Origin: a virus
DNA length: 26,443 nucleotides
Direction: 5' to 3' (one strand)
IMG/VR virus record: IMGVR_UViG_3300009285_001520
Span: 1-26,443 of that record
Shown: positions 1-6,913 of the stretch, one piece after another
Layout of the letters: every line of letters starts with the position of its first letter
How positions within the stretch are numbered: position 1 is the stretch's first letter
The notes under the pieces: model-generated
What the model was told of the DNA's origin: nothing
The model's database searches: none
What the model saw: the letters and a program-made list of their open reading frames with translations, nothing else
Program-made: the position numbers and the translations under genes

Positions 1-156
1 ATCTCGAACCCGAGCAAGCGCAAGACGCCACGAGGCGCGAGGGCGTTCATCACCAGGTGGCTGGCCAAGGAACAAGATCGCGGCGGCAATGGACATCCAT
101 CCAAACCTGTGGCTTATAGCCCGCCCTACCACCAGCCGTTCCCGAAGGAGGCGTGA
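1..156 (+). CDS. C-terminal fragment of a phage replication initiator/primosome-like protein (5' end outside window)
   Basis: Frame 1 is open from the first base to the TGA at 154-156, giving 51 residues. The fragment begins with a basic segment (KRKTPRGARAFITRWL) and ends in a proline-rich tail. A basic Lys/Arg-Thr-Pro-Arg-Gly segment followed by an amphipathic Trp-Leu helix is familiar from the C-termini of phage replisome organisers and primosomal proteins, which load the helicase at the phage origin. The stop overlaps the ATG of the DnaB-type helicase (TGATG), so the two are translationally coupled, which supports an initiator or helicase-loader role. The identity is inferred from this short tail and from position; the diagnostic N-terminal DNA-binding domain lies outside the window. 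Confidence 0.6.
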   Translation: MSNPSKRKTPRGARAFITRWLAKEQDRGGNGHPSKPVAYSPPYHQPFPKEA

Positions 157-1454
157 TGAATCAGACCGAAGACGTGCAGGATCAGCAGGCCGTGCTGGGT
201 GCTCTGATTATCGGTGGTATGCCGTTCCCTGACGAATTCTGCATGCTCGAGGACGAGTGTTTCACCGGGGTTAAAGAGGGGTACGTTTGGTTTGCACTGC
301 AGAACCTGAGGGATGCTGGCGAGCCGGTGGATGAGGTGACTGTGTGCCATGAGCTGAAGCGTATCGGGTGTGCCGGCAACATCGCGACCTACATTGCAGA
401 GATTACCGAGCGAGTGCCGTCACTCGAAAACGCCGGGCACTGGATGCGACTCCTCGCCGAGGATGGCCGCAAGCGCAAGATCCGAGCGCGTGTTGCATCG
501 GCCATGGACCGGGCCGGCGAGGATGCCGACGCCGAGAGTATCAGCGCGGCGGTGCAAGATGCTATTCGCCAGGTGGACCGCGAGACCACCCAGGGGCTTA
601 CCCATGTTCGGCAAATCATGCCGGATGTGCTGAAGCAGATCACCGATGCCGTGCTCGATCCTGACGCTGGCAGGATCGCGAAAACCGGGATTGCAGATCT
701 CGACGCAAAGACGAGGCTCGGCGCTGGGCAGCTCACCGTCATCGCCGGCAGGCCAGGCATGGGCAAGAGTGCACTCGCCGGCAACATCGCGTCGTACTGC
801 GCTGGGCGGGGGCTAGTGGCGCTCTTCTCGCTCGAGATGTCGGCGGTGGACTTCGTGCGGCGCATGATCCAGTCCAGGCTGCACCGTGATCCTGTGGAGG
901 CCGATGTCACCGCGGTCAAACAAGCAGCAGCCTCGCTGAGCGGAATCGAGCTCTACATCGACGACGCACCGGGGTTGTCGGTGCCCGACATGAGCGGCGC
1001 GTTGAAAAAACTCGGCAAGCCATCACTCGTCGTCGTGGACTATCTGCAACTCACCAAGGCACCAGAGGCCGAACGAAATGATCTGAGGGTTGGCGCGGTG
1101 ACGAAGGCGCTGAAGGCGCTCGCCAAGGATTTCGAATGCCATGTGATTGTGCTGTGCCAACTCAACCGCGCCGTCGAGGCGACCAGCGACAAGAGACCGC
1201 AGATGGGGCACCTGCGCGACTCTGGCAACATCGAGGAGGATGCCGACAACGTGTGGTTGCTCTTCCGTGAGGATTACTACGTGCCGAACAAGAACCCAGG
1301 ATGTGCTGAGATCATCATCGGCAAGCAGCGGCATGGCCAGACCGGAAGCGTCGCCGTGACGTGGCTCCCCAAGGCGCAGCTCTTCGCGGATGCTGTGCGT
1401 AACACCGGGGTGGACGATGATCACGAGGAACGTCCCGGTTGGTGGACGAGGTAA
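156..1454 (+). CDS. dnaB: DnaB-type replicative DNA helicase
   Basis: This 432-residue protein is a hexameric 5'-3' replication fork helicase. An N-terminal DnaB-like helical domain covers about residues 1-95 and the RecA-fold ATPase domain about 170-425. Visible motifs are Walker A GRPGMGKS (198-205, Lys204), Walker B LVVVDYLQL with Asp295, sensor segment QLNR (335-338), the DNA-binding H4 region HLRDSGNIEEDAD, and KQRHGQTG near 390-397, which holds the arginine-finger position. Length is close to bacterial DnaB (about 470). ATG 156 is preferred over GTG 153 because AAGGAG (145-150) lies 5 nt upstream of it. The gene is coupled to the upstream initiator-like gene and overlaps the next gene (TAATG). 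Identification is firm; only the C-terminal tail is poorly conserved in character. Confidence 0.95.
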   Translation: MNQTEDVQDQQAVLGALIIGGMPFPDEFCMLEDECFTGVKEGYVWFALQNLRDAGEPVDEVTVCHELKRIGCAGNIATYIAEITERVPSLENAGHWMRLLAEDGRKRKIRARVASAMDRAGEDADAESISAAVQDAIRQVDRETTQGLTHVRQIMPDVLKQITDAVLDPDAGRIAKTGIADLDAKTRLGAGQLTVIAGRPGMGKSALAGNIASYCAGRGLVALFSLEMSAVDFVRRMIQSRLHRDPVEADVTAVKQAAASLSGIELYIDDAPGLSVPDMSGALKKLGKPSLVVVDYLQLTKAPEAERNDLRVGAVTKALKALAKDFECHVIVLCQLNRAVEATSDKRPQMGHLRDSGNIEEDADNVWLLFREDYYVPNKNPGCAEIIIGKQRHGQTGSVAVTWLPKAQLFADAVRNTGVDDDHEERPGWWTR

Positions 1455-1681
1455 TGGCCCATGCCAGAATTGAAGGCCAGCGCGACTACAGCGTCGAGCG
1501 GTGTGGGGCCGACGAGCTGCGTGACATCGGAGCCCCAGCAGATGCCAAGCGATGGCGAGTCGAGTTCACCGCAGGCGGGAGGGCCGTCCGGTGGATCTGG
1601 TTCGGAGACGAAGACCGAGCAAACCTCGCCGGCGATAGATTCGTTCGAGGAGGACGAGGAGGAGTGGTGGGATCGCCGTAG
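1454..1681 (+). CDS. small hypothetical protein downstream of helicase
   Basis: The ATG at 1454 overlaps the helicase stop (TAATG) and a GAGG lies just upstream, so it is probably coupled to helicase translation. The 75-residue product has a compact middle (WRVEFTAGGRAVRWIWFGDE) followed by a Gly/Arg-rich end. I do not recognise a family. The first two thirds use codons like their neighbours, but the last 10 or so codons are GGA/CGA repeats. In the +1-shifted frame the same bases encode an acidic tail (FEEDEEEWWDRRR) in an ORF from 1461 to 1691, so it is not certain which frame is used near the 3' end. The start context favours this frame. Confidence 0.55.
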   Translation: MAHARIEGQRDYSVERCGADELRDIGAPADAKRWRVEFTAGGRAVRWIWFGDEDRANLAGDRFVRGGRGGVVGSP

Positions 1682-1747
1682 GCAAGAATGATGAGCCGTG
1701 GTGGTGCAATCAAACCGCGCAGCGATGCGCACAACAGGAGATTTGAC

Positions 1748-2290
1748 ATGCGAGTTGAAGGCAAGCTGAATTGTGATCTACGGCAAGTAATTGTGAAGCA
1801 GAGTCAAAGCAGCGACGGCCAAGAGGCGTTTCTCGACCTCGATGCTGGCGTGACGAAGGACGAGGCCGAAAAGAAGTTTGGAGAGGACTTCGCGTCCTTG
1901 GCATTCTCAACGATGCGCGTCCTGGAGGCGCAGGACGACGATGAAACCGATGCCATCGCCTTCCTGGTAGACAGCATCAAACCTGGTTCACGGGTGGTGT
2001 TCGAGCTCCACACCATCGACATCGACGGCGAAGAGATCACGGCTCAGCCTGAGCTGCGCGGAATCAAGACCGTCGACGGCGAGGCCAGGGTGATAGCCCA
2101 GCTCAGAATCCCGGTGGATGTGAGCAAGAAGGCGTTGCTTAACCAGTTGGTGGGTAACGTCGGGAAGACTGTCAAGGTCAGCTTCACCCCCGCGCAGGGA
2201 TCTCTGGACTTTGCCGAAGCCAAGGGCAACTGGAAAATGCGGGTGGTGAAGGGGGTCGTCGATCACAACGAAACGGTGGCCGACGCCTAG
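1748..2290 (+). CDS. hypothetical early phage protein
   Basis: The protein has 180 residues, is soluble and rich in Asp/Glu and Val, and has no membrane segment or cysteine cluster. ATG 1748 is chosen because CAGGAG (1735-1740) lies 7 nt upstream; an in-frame ATG at 1688 has no ribosome binding site. The sequence alternates short beta-like stretches (SRVVFELHTIDIDGEE, ARVIAQLRIPVDVSKKA, GKTVKVSFTPAQ). It sits between the helicase and a RusA resolvase, so a role in DNA replication or recombination is plausible, for example as an accessory or DNA-binding protein. No catalytic motif was found and I do not recognise the family. Confidence 0.75.
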   Translation: MRVEGKLNCDLRQVIVKQSQSSDGQEAFLDLDAGVTKDEAEKKFGEDFASLAFSTMRVLEAQDDDETDAIAFLVDSIKPGSRVVFELHTIDIDGEEITAQPELRGIKTVDGEARVIAQLRIPVDVSKKALLNQLVGNVGKTVKVSFTPAQGSLDFAEAKGNWKMRVVKGVVDHNETVADA

Positions 2291-2360
2291 GTCAAAAATC
2301 GCACACAGCCCAAGGGAAACCGTGTTTGAAGGTGTTAGTAACAGATAAAGGATGCCCAGT

Positions 2361-2825
2361 ATGACCCAGGCCCCGCGCGTCGATTCTGGGCGAATTAGCC
2401 ATGATCTTGGGTGGCACACTCCAGACCTGTCTGAGTTCGAGTTTCGACTGGCGATTCTTGGCAAACCCGTATCGCTGAAAAATAGTCGCAGGGCGGTGCA
2501 TGCCAAGGGTCGCCTGTTTTTAATTTCCAGCGCCAAGGCCGCGTCATGGATGGAGGATGCTGTGGCACAGTTGCTCGCGCAGTGGGTACCCGTGTTCAAA
2601 GAGCCGATCCCGTTGCACGTGCGACTTAACGCCAAGATTGTCAGCTACTTGCCGACACGTCGCCTCACTGATGCCTCGAACCTTTACTGTGCGCCAGAGG
2701 ACGCGATGCAGGGAATCGTCATCACCGATGACTCGCAAATCGAGGCGCACGACGGAAGCAGGCGAAGGTATGATCCCAGCAACCCCAGGGTCGAGATCAC
2801 GTTGACCCGCTTCGCGGAGGAGTGA
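2361..2825 (+). CDS. rusA: RusA-type Holliday junction resolvase
   Basis: The protein is a 154-residue endodeoxyribonuclease of the RusA family, which cuts four-way junctions formed during phage recombination and replication. The family pattern is clear: an N-terminal GKPVSLKNSR segment, SSAKAASWMEDA helix, then the acidic catalytic cluster LTDASNL, APEDAMQGIVITDDSQI, and a closing PRVEITL strand. The Asp of LTDASN and the two Asp of TDD correspond to the metal-binding aspartates of RusA. ATG 2361 has AAAGGA at 2347-2352 about 8 nt upstream; the alternative ATG 2352 would sit on top of that site and add three residues. The 3' end overlaps the next ATG (TGATG). It belongs to the early replication block; an endonuclease VII at the right end of the window is a second branched-DNA nuclease. 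Confidence 0.92.
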   Translation: MTQAPRVDSGRISHDLGWHTPDLSEFEFRLAILGKPVSLKNSRRAVHAKGRLFLISSAKAASWMEDAVAQLLAQWVPVFKEPIPLHVRLNAKIVSYLPTRRLTDASNLYCAPEDAMQGIVITDDSQIEAHDGSRRRYDPSNPRVEITLTRFAEE

Positions 2826-3124
2826 TGCAACAATTTGACCTGCAGCTCGGTGTTGCCGAGAAGGACACAGGCCTCGATCTCGTCGAGGCCAATAACCCGA
2901 ACTGGGTATCGGCCATGCGTGCCGTTGCAGCCGGGCTCGCCGTCAGGAGCGGCTCGGTGCATGTCGATGAGCTGAGGCCGTATTGCGCCGTGCATGGCCA
3001 GCCCAAGAACAAGAACGCGTGGGGCGCGATCTTCCGGGGGCCAATGTGGATCAAGATCGGAATGCGCAAGAGCGCGCTGGTCTCAAACCACGGGCACCCA
3101 TCTCCGGTATGGGCCTTGCGATGA
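2825..3124 (+). CDS. conserved small phage protein, possible winged-helix fold
   Basis: The ATG overlaps the stop of the RusA gene (TGATG), with GGAGG just upstream. The 99-residue product has a central helical part (NNPNWVSAMRAVAAGLAV, then VHVDELRPYCAV) followed by NKNAWGAIFRG and a short strand pair ending at VSNHGHPSPVWAL. A helix pair, an Asn-Ala-Trp-Gly-Ala turn and a beta wing is a layout seen in many small phage proteins encoded beside recombination genes, and it would fit a small winged-helix DNA-binding protein. That fold is inferred from the pattern, not demonstrated. It overlaps the next gene by 4 nt (ATGA). Confidence 0.75.
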   Translation: MQQFDLQLGVAEKDTGLDLVEANNPNWVSAMRAVAAGLAVRSGSVHVDELRPYCAVHGQPKNKNAWGAIFRGPMWIKIGMRKSALVSNHGHPSPVWALR

Positions 3125-3312
3125 ACGAGATCCCTGAAACACTCAACGCCTTGATCTCCAAGGCCGATGGGAGCGTAGCCCAGATCCGGCTAACGGCCAT
3201 CAAACCACCACGGAGCGGAGTACGCACCATCCGCATCACCGTTAGCCCGTGGACGTTCGAGGCATACCCGCCGCCATGTATTGGCAAATGCAAAAGGCAT
3301 TGCCGTGCGTGA
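3121..3312 (+). CDS. small hypothetical early protein
   Basis: The 63-residue product starts at an ATG that overlaps the preceding stop in ATGA, the coupling used throughout this block. It has a helical N-terminus (IPETLNALISKADGS), a basic beta-like middle (QIRLTAIKPP, VRTIRITV) and a C-terminal cysteine/basic patch (CIGKCKRHC). The final cysteines could bind a metal, but there are only three cysteines and one histidine, so this is weak. I do not recognise the family. Support comes from tight packing and codon use like its neighbours. Confidence 0.6.
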   Translation: MNEIPETLNALISKADGSVAQIRLTAIKPPRSGVRTIRITVSPWTFEAYPPPCIGKCKRHCRA

Positions 3313-3321
3313 GATGACGCC

Positions 3322-3555
3322 ATGACATGGGACCGCACATGCCTGGACTGCATGCCGTGCTTCGGCCCGCCATGCCAGTGCGAGTGCCACGAGCTCGGCA
3401 CCAACGACCCTGTAGCCAGGGCCGATCACCTCAACCGCAGATTCGAGGCGCAGCGATATGGCCGGCTGAATCGCAAGGAGGCAGCGCTGGCCCTGGGATC
3501 GGTCTATGGCGAAAGAGAAAAACAAAGGTTGATGAAAGTCAGGGTGAAAGCATGA
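3322..3555 (+). CDS. small cysteine-rich protein, putative zinc-binding
   Basis: This 77-residue protein carries six cysteines and a histidine within its first 23 residues (C7, C10, C13, C18, C20, C22, H23; the end reads CQCECHE), then a charged helical C-terminus (RADHLNRRFEAQRYGRL). The dense CxxC/CxC cluster suggests one or two structural zinc sites, as in many short phage regulatory or nuclease-accessory proteins. No HNH or other catalytic motif was found. It lies 9 nt after the preceding gene and overlaps the DUF3310 gene by 4 nt (ATGA), so it is part of the early operon. Function is unknown. Confidence 0.7.
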   Translation: MTWDRTCLDCMPCFGPPCQCECHELGTNDPVARADHLNRRFEAQRYGRLNRKEAALALGSVYGEREKQRLMKVRVKA

Positions 3556-3854
3556 CCTACGCTCCTAAAATTTTTCGGCAAGAAGATGACGGCACCGAGA
3601 CGCCGATGGCCTTGGTGGAAAAAGACGCTGCCGTGCGTAAGGGAAGCGTGCCGCCCTACTATCTCGGGCGCGACGGCAGCGCCGCTTGGGATGTGATCGA
3701 GAACTTCGGCCTCGGCTACAACCTCGGGTGCGTGCTGAAGTACATCGTGCGCGCAGGAAAAAAGACCGATGACCCGACGCAGGATCTCCGGAAGGCCATC
3801 CATTGCATCGAGCGGGAGCTCGAGGTGTTTGGCAAGAGAGGGACGGCGACATGA
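3552..3854 (+). CDS. DUF3310 domain protein
   Basis: The 100-residue protein contains the DUF3310 signature over about residues 35-92: PPYYLG, AWDVIENFGLGYNLGCVLKY, IVRAGKK, then DDPTQDLRKAIHCIERELE. The domain is common in tailed phages, often as a short stand-alone protein near nucleotide or DNA-modification genes, and is sometimes annotated as nucleotide-kinase-like; its biochemical role is not settled. The first 34 residues are outside the domain. It is coupled by ATGA overlaps to both neighbours, the upstream cysteine-rich protein and the downstream DNA methyltransferase. The family assignment is firm, the function is not. Confidence 0.88.
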   Translation: MTYAPKIFRQEDDGTETPMALVEKDAAVRKGSVPPYYLGRDGSAAWDVIENFGLGYNLGCVLKYIVRAGKKTDDPTQDLRKAIHCIERELEVFGKRGTAT

Positions 3855-4609
3855 TCCGCCTACTCTGTGGTCGATGGCAGGACGTGCTCAAGGATGTCGA
3901 GTGCGATGCGGTGATCACTGACCCACCGTATGGTGCCCGCACGCATGGTGGCCAACGACACGGGCTCAAGGATGCGCGCTACTGCGACAAGCAGGATCAC
4001 CCAAACCTATCGGCGCGCGGCCTCAACTATGCCCCATGGGGCGAGCCAGAGATCGTAGAATTCGTGCAGCACTGGTCACCACGCACACGCGGCTGGATGT
4101 GCGTATTCACTGACTCCGAGATCTGTCCGCTGTGGCGCGAGGCGTTGATGGCCGCTGGTCGTTACGTGTTCGCACCGCTCGCATGCGTTCAGCACGCGAT
4201 GAACGTGCGCCTGGCCGGTGATGGTCCGAGCAACTGGACCACATGGCTTGTCGTGGCGAGGCCACGCACAGGATTCAAGCGATGGGGAACACTGCGCGGC
4301 GCCTATGTCGGCAACAGCAATGATCGCGGAAGCAATGCGCTGGATCGCTCAAAGCTGCCAGTTGCTGGCGCCAAACCGTCATGGCTCATGCAGGCGATAA
4401 TCGGCGACTACACGCGCCCAGGCAATCTCATCGTCGACCCGTGCGCCGGCGGCGCCACGACATTGCTCGCCGCCGCAATCACGGGCCGCAGCGCCATCGG
4501 CGCGGAGATGGACCGCGAGACCTACCTCAAGGCCAGGGGCCGCCTGTTCGCGTCGACCATCATCCCGGCGTCCGAGCTGAATAACCATGCCATACCGCAC
4601 AGCGCTTGA
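3851..4609 (+). CDS. DNA adenine/cytosine-N4 methyltransferase (DPPY type)
   Basis: The 252-residue enzyme would transfer a methyl group from S-adenosylmethionine to an exocyclic amino group of adenine or cytosine in DNA. The catalytic DPPY is at residues 24-27, straight after the N-terminal strand VECDAVIT, and the SAM-binding loop DPCAGGATT is at 196-204. Catalytic motif before SAM motif is the order of beta-class amino-methyltransferases. The middle region (about 60-190) would hold target recognition. No partner restriction enzyme is visible, so it looks like an orphan phage methylase, perhaps protecting phage DNA from host restriction. The start is the ATG that overlaps the DUF3310 stop (ATGA). 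Which base is modified cannot be told from sequence alone. Confidence 0.92.
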   Translation: MIRLLCGRWQDVLKDVECDAVITDPPYGARTHGGQRHGLKDARYCDKQDHPNLSARGLNYAPWGEPEIVEFVQHWSPRTRGWMCVFTDSEICPLWREALMAAGRYVFAPLACVQHAMNVRLAGDGPSNWTTWLVVARPRTGFKRWGTLRGAYVGNSNDRGSNALDRSKLPVAGAKPSWLMQAIIGDYTRPGNLIVDPCAGGATTLLAAAITGRSAIGAEMDRETYLKARGRLFASTIIPASELNNHAIPHSA

Positions 4610-4841
4610 TGTCCTCGAGGCGCTGTGCCGAGGTCGCCGCGTGCGTGTCGACGAATGCCCGCATGCCATCACCGCCGCGCTAGTCAGGCGAGGGCTGGTT
4701 CACGCAACACTCACCACGATGAGGCTGACCGGTAGCGCAAAGCTGATGCGTGACTCGATGGTGCGCGAAACAACATTGACCACGTCAAGCCAGAGGTATA
4801 AACATGTGGCGCATGGCACGAAAAACACCACGAGGCGCTAA
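4587..4841 (+). CDS. small hypothetical protein, possible winged-helix
   Basis: The 84-residue frame starts 23 nt inside the end of the methyltransferase gene and overlaps the next gene by 38 nt. Codon use matches the block. The N-terminal half (ALDVLEALCRGRRV, then ITAALVRRGLVHAT, TTMRLTGSAKLMRD) reads like a small helical domain with a wing, as in winged-helix regulators, but no family is recognised. No strong ribosome binding site is visible, so translation may depend on coupling to the methyltransferase. It is the only plausible coding frame between 4610 and 4803. Confidence 0.6.
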   Translation: MPYRTALDVLEALCRGRRVRVDECPHAITAALVRRGLVHATLTTMRLTGSAKLMRDSMVRETTLTTSSQRYKHVAHGTKNTTRR

Positions 4842-5040
4842 GCTGTTGCGCGAATTCTTCGCGAGCAGCGAACTCACGCAGGCCGAGCTTGCGCGACTGA
4901 TCGGGGAATATCCCCAGACCATCAGCCACCTTCTCGCCGGGCGCAGGACGCCGACACTCGCCCAGGCGCTGGGCATCGAGAGGTATACGGGCGTGCCAGC
5001 GAGGGAGTGGTGTGATGCCTCGGTGACTATCTCCCGATAG
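4804..5040 (+). CDS. Cro/CI-type helix-turn-helix transcription regulator
   Basis: The 78-residue protein has an HTH of the XRE/Cro-CI type over about residues 12-62: LLREFF helix, then TQAELARLIGEYPQTISHLLAGRRTP with the usual scaffold (Gln26, Ala30, Ile33, Ser41, Leu44). ATG 4804 has AGAGG (4792-4796) 7 nt upstream, the best ribosome site in this part of the block. It has no dimerisation or peptidase domain, so it is Cro-like in size. It is the last gene of the early block and converges on the late block, overlapping the last late gene by 14 nt, so it is placed to influence the early-late switch. The DNA targets are not known. Confidence 0.82.
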   Translation: MWRMARKTPRGAKLLREFFASSELTQAELARLIGEYPQTISHLLAGRRTPTLAQALGIERYTGVPAREWCDASVTISR

Positions 5041-5278
5041 GCCCAACACCAACGCCCTTGCCTGACAGTCTGCGCTCGCGTGACTCGGTCGCCCACTGCT
5101 CATAACGTCCAAGCTCAGCACCACAGCGCGTGAGTCCGTAGTCGCAGGTATTGAGTCCCTGCTCACAAATCATCAAGCGCTCTGCAATTGGCCCGTAAGA
5201 ATGCTCTCGGCCAATAACCCAGCCGGTGAGCATGGCCAGCAACGCGATGATGGCCGCGGTGGTTCGGATGTCCACCAC
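5027..5278 (-). CDS. single-pass membrane protein, spanin (Rz)-like candidate
   Basis: The 83-residue product starts at GTG 5278 (or GTG 5275). It has one N-terminal membrane segment at about residues 7-22 (TAAIIALLAMLTGWVI), then a periplasm-type domain with three regularly spaced cysteines (ICEQ, TCDY, RCGAE) and charged helix. One N-terminal anchor plus a short helical ectodomain, last in a lysis cluster directly after the endolysin, is the layout of an inner-membrane spanin, which helps disrupt the outer membrane. No sequence-level Rz match can be claimed. The ribosome site is weak. The 3' end overlaps the convergent HTH gene by 14 nt. Confidence 0.6.
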   Translation of the reverse strand: MVDIRTTAAIIALLAMLTGWVIGREHSYGPIAERLMICEQGLNTCDYGLTRCGAELGRYEQWATESRERRLSGKGVGVGPIGR

Positions 5279-5304
5279 GATATTCTACCATGCCTACCTA
5301 AAAG

Positions 5305-5910
5305 CTAAAACACCGCCCCCGCACCGCTCATTGTCGTCCATGCGTCGTCCTGAATCAGCGAAAACACACGCGCGCGCAGCTCGCCCATTGGCAGCTTGTC
5401 ACCAGGGCATACCTTGTCTGGGTCACTGGTCGAGTCAGGGGCCTCGGTGTGTCCGATCATGCATGGGTAGACAGCGCCATCAAATGTAACACTGTGCTTT
5501 GGACACAGCGACTGGACGAGCCATCGCAGCAACCATTCTCCGGCTGCCATCTGCGCGCCAGTGGGTGGCTCACGTGTAAAGTCACCAATCCAGGCCACGC
5601 CGACAGCGCGAAAATTCCACCTCTTACCATGCGGACTCACGTAGGATAGCGGCAACGCCTGCTCGATCTGGCCATCCGGCCTGATGAGGATCGAGTACGC
5701 CATCTTGCCGATATGTGTCCGCGGGTCGGTAAATGCCTTGGCTAAGCCCACCACGGACGGCTCGATTTGCAGGCCAAGGTTGCGGCCCATCTCCGATGGC
5801 TCGATCCTGTGAATCATTACCGTGTCGATATCCTGCTTTTGCCTGCGAGCGTATTGCGCGCCCGGCATCGCGGCCAGCACCTCGTCTATCCGGTTTCGGA
5901 TCGTCATCAA
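5305..5910 (-). CDS. N-acetylmuramoyl-L-alanine amidase endolysin (Amidase_2/PGRP type)
   Basis: The 201-residue enzyme would cut the amide bond between N-acetylmuramic acid and L-alanine in peptidoglycan at the end of infection. The zinc-binding residues of T7-lysozyme-like amidases are visible: His34 in TVMIHRIEPSE, His154 in IGHTEA, and Cys168 in DKVCPGDKLPM. The core strand SILIRPDGQIEQ also fits. There is no signal peptide or cell-wall-binding domain, so release through a holin is expected. ATG 5910 has GGGAG about 7 nt upstream. It lies between a DUF1353 gene and the spanin-like gene. The assignment is firm. Confidence 0.92.
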   Translation of the reverse strand: MMTIRNRIDEVLAAMPGAQYARRQKQDIDTVMIHRIEPSEMGRNLGLQIEPSVVGLAKAFTDPRTHIGKMAYSILIRPDGQIEQALPLSYVSPHGKRWNFRAVGVAWIGDFTREPPTGAQMAAGEWLLRWLVQSLCPKHSVTFDGAVYPCMIGHTEAPDSTSDPDKVCPGDKLPMGELRARVFSLIQDDAWTTMSGAGAVF

Positions 5911-5943
5911 ATAGCTCCCTTATCGGGATGAAGAGATCATAGC

Positions 5944-6381
5944 TCACGGGGCACGCAGGGCCTTGACCTCTACCTCTGGTTGCGGCTTAGCGGCGTGGCT
6001 AGCAAACAAACGCAAACCCACATAGTCGAGCCAGCCTACCCATCTAAGCCATCGACGAGAATCCTGCGCCACCAGGTCGCGAAAAACCTGGTCCGAGTAT
6101 GCCCGCACCTCGGGATCGAGCTTGCCTGCTCGATGCAACTGGTAAAGGCCATCGTGGGCTAGCCCAGCGCGCATATTGCCCTTGCGATCAATCGCGGGGC
6201 CGCTCGCGCCATCCCAGCGATACAGTTTATGGATTGTGAGGCGCCCACGGTCATCGAGCTCGACAAACCCGTCAATCCGCGCAGCGCACCCATGGATGTC
6301 TGTGTCTACCCACCAGTCATCGAGGAGCTGATATCCACCCTCCTTGAGCCTGCGGTAAGAGATTGGACCGCTGGTCTTCAA
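5944..6381 (-). CDS. DUF1353 family protein
   Basis: The product contains the DUF1353 pattern: YRWDGASGPAIDRKGNMRAG, then LAHDGLYQLHRAG with the conserved His-Asp, and a C-terminal helical part. Phage members of this family are often encoded near lysis or tail genes; their activity is not established. I place the start at TTG 6381, because GGGAGG (6387-6392) lies 5 nt upstream and the TTG overlaps the upstream stop in TTGA, matching the operon's coupling. This gives 145 residues. An ATG at 6438 would add 19 residues, overlap the upstream gene by 61 nt, and lacks a properly spaced ribosome site. Confidence 0.75.
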   Translation of the reverse strand: MKTSGPISYRRLKEGGYQLLDDWWVDTDIHGCAARIDGFVELDDRGRLTIHKLYRWDGASGPAIDRKGNMRAGLAHDGLYQLHRAGKLDPEVRAYSDQVFRDLVAQDSRRWLRWVGWLDYVGLRLFASHAAKPQPEVEVKALRAP

Positions 6382-6821
6382 GGCTGCCTCCCAGCGATCA
6401 GGCCGAGCACAAATTTGATAACGGGACCATATGTCCATCCCTTTGGTCGTGCCTGCATCCTATCCACAAACGCCACCACCGCCCCACGGCTCAGGTGATG
6501 CGCGGCAACAGACCCACCACCACCACCGATGATCCCAGCAACAAACGCAGTTGCCAGAGGCATCAAGCCCCGAGTACCGGTCTCCACTGCAGCGAGAAAC
6601 GTACTGCCACCGCCGAGCACGAGCGGGATGGACCACTTGACCCAGGTGCTTTGCGAGTCAAAGCGGAGCCGCTCAGGCAGCGCATCGGCAAATCGCTGCC
6701 AGCGCCACAGGCGAATAGAGAGCATGACGCCGAGTGGTATCACGGCCAGCCACCCGGCCCTGGCCCATGCCGCCTGAAGCATGACCACTACCGCGTTTAT
6801 CTCTGGAGAAAGCTCGGCCAT
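6378..6821 (-). CDS. polytopic membrane protein, holin candidate
   Basis: The 147-residue protein has hydrophobic segments at about 22-39, 63-78 and 86-106 (LMPLATAFVAGIIGGGGGSVAA), with a weaker one near 133-143. Glycine-rich transmembrane helices, small size and location just upstream of DUF1353 and the endolysin make it the best holin candidate here, a protein that opens the inner membrane to let endolysin out. No holin family can be named from sequence. The ATG has AGAGGTGA upstream and overlaps the stop of a 30-residue membrane peptide (TAATG). Confidence 0.7.
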   Translation of the reverse strand: MAELSPEINAVVVMLQAAWARAGWLAVIPLGVMLSIRLWRWQRFADALPERLRFDSQSTWVKWSIPLVLGGGSTFLAAVETGTRGLMPLATAFVAGIIGGGGGSVAAHHLSRGAVVAFVDRMQARPKGWTYGPVIKFVLGLIAGRQP

Positions 6822-6913
6822 TAGTCACCTCTTTTTGCGGTCATGAAGAAACAAAACGCCACGAGCAGCAGGAACACGGTCAGCCATCCCAGCATGTAGA
6901 TGTGATCGATCAT
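6821..6913 (-). CDS. 30-residue single-span membrane peptide
   Basis: The frame runs from ATG 6913 to TAA 6821-6823. Almost all of the product is one hydrophobic helix (MLGWLTVFLLLVAFCFFM), with MIDHIY in front and TAKRGD behind. The ATG overlaps the upstream stop (ATGA) and its own stop overlaps the next ATG (TAATG), exactly filling the gap between two larger membrane proteins, which is strong evidence that it is translated. The size suits an accessory lysis peptide, a holin inhibitor or a pinholin-like peptide. The choice between these is open. Confidence 0.75.
   Translation of the reverse strand: MIDHIYMLGWLTVFLLLVAFCFFMTAKRGD

Noticed and set aside
1688-1747. N-terminal extension of the hypothetical gene at 1748-2290
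   Set aside because: ATG 1688 has no ribosome site, whereas ATG 1748 has CAGGAG at proper spacing.
24-4842. Similar KTPRGA-coding segments at the end of the first gene (about 21-45) and the start of the HTH gene (about 4818-4842)
   Set aside because: Only about a dozen contiguous bases match and both are basic helices; chance or codon bias is enough.
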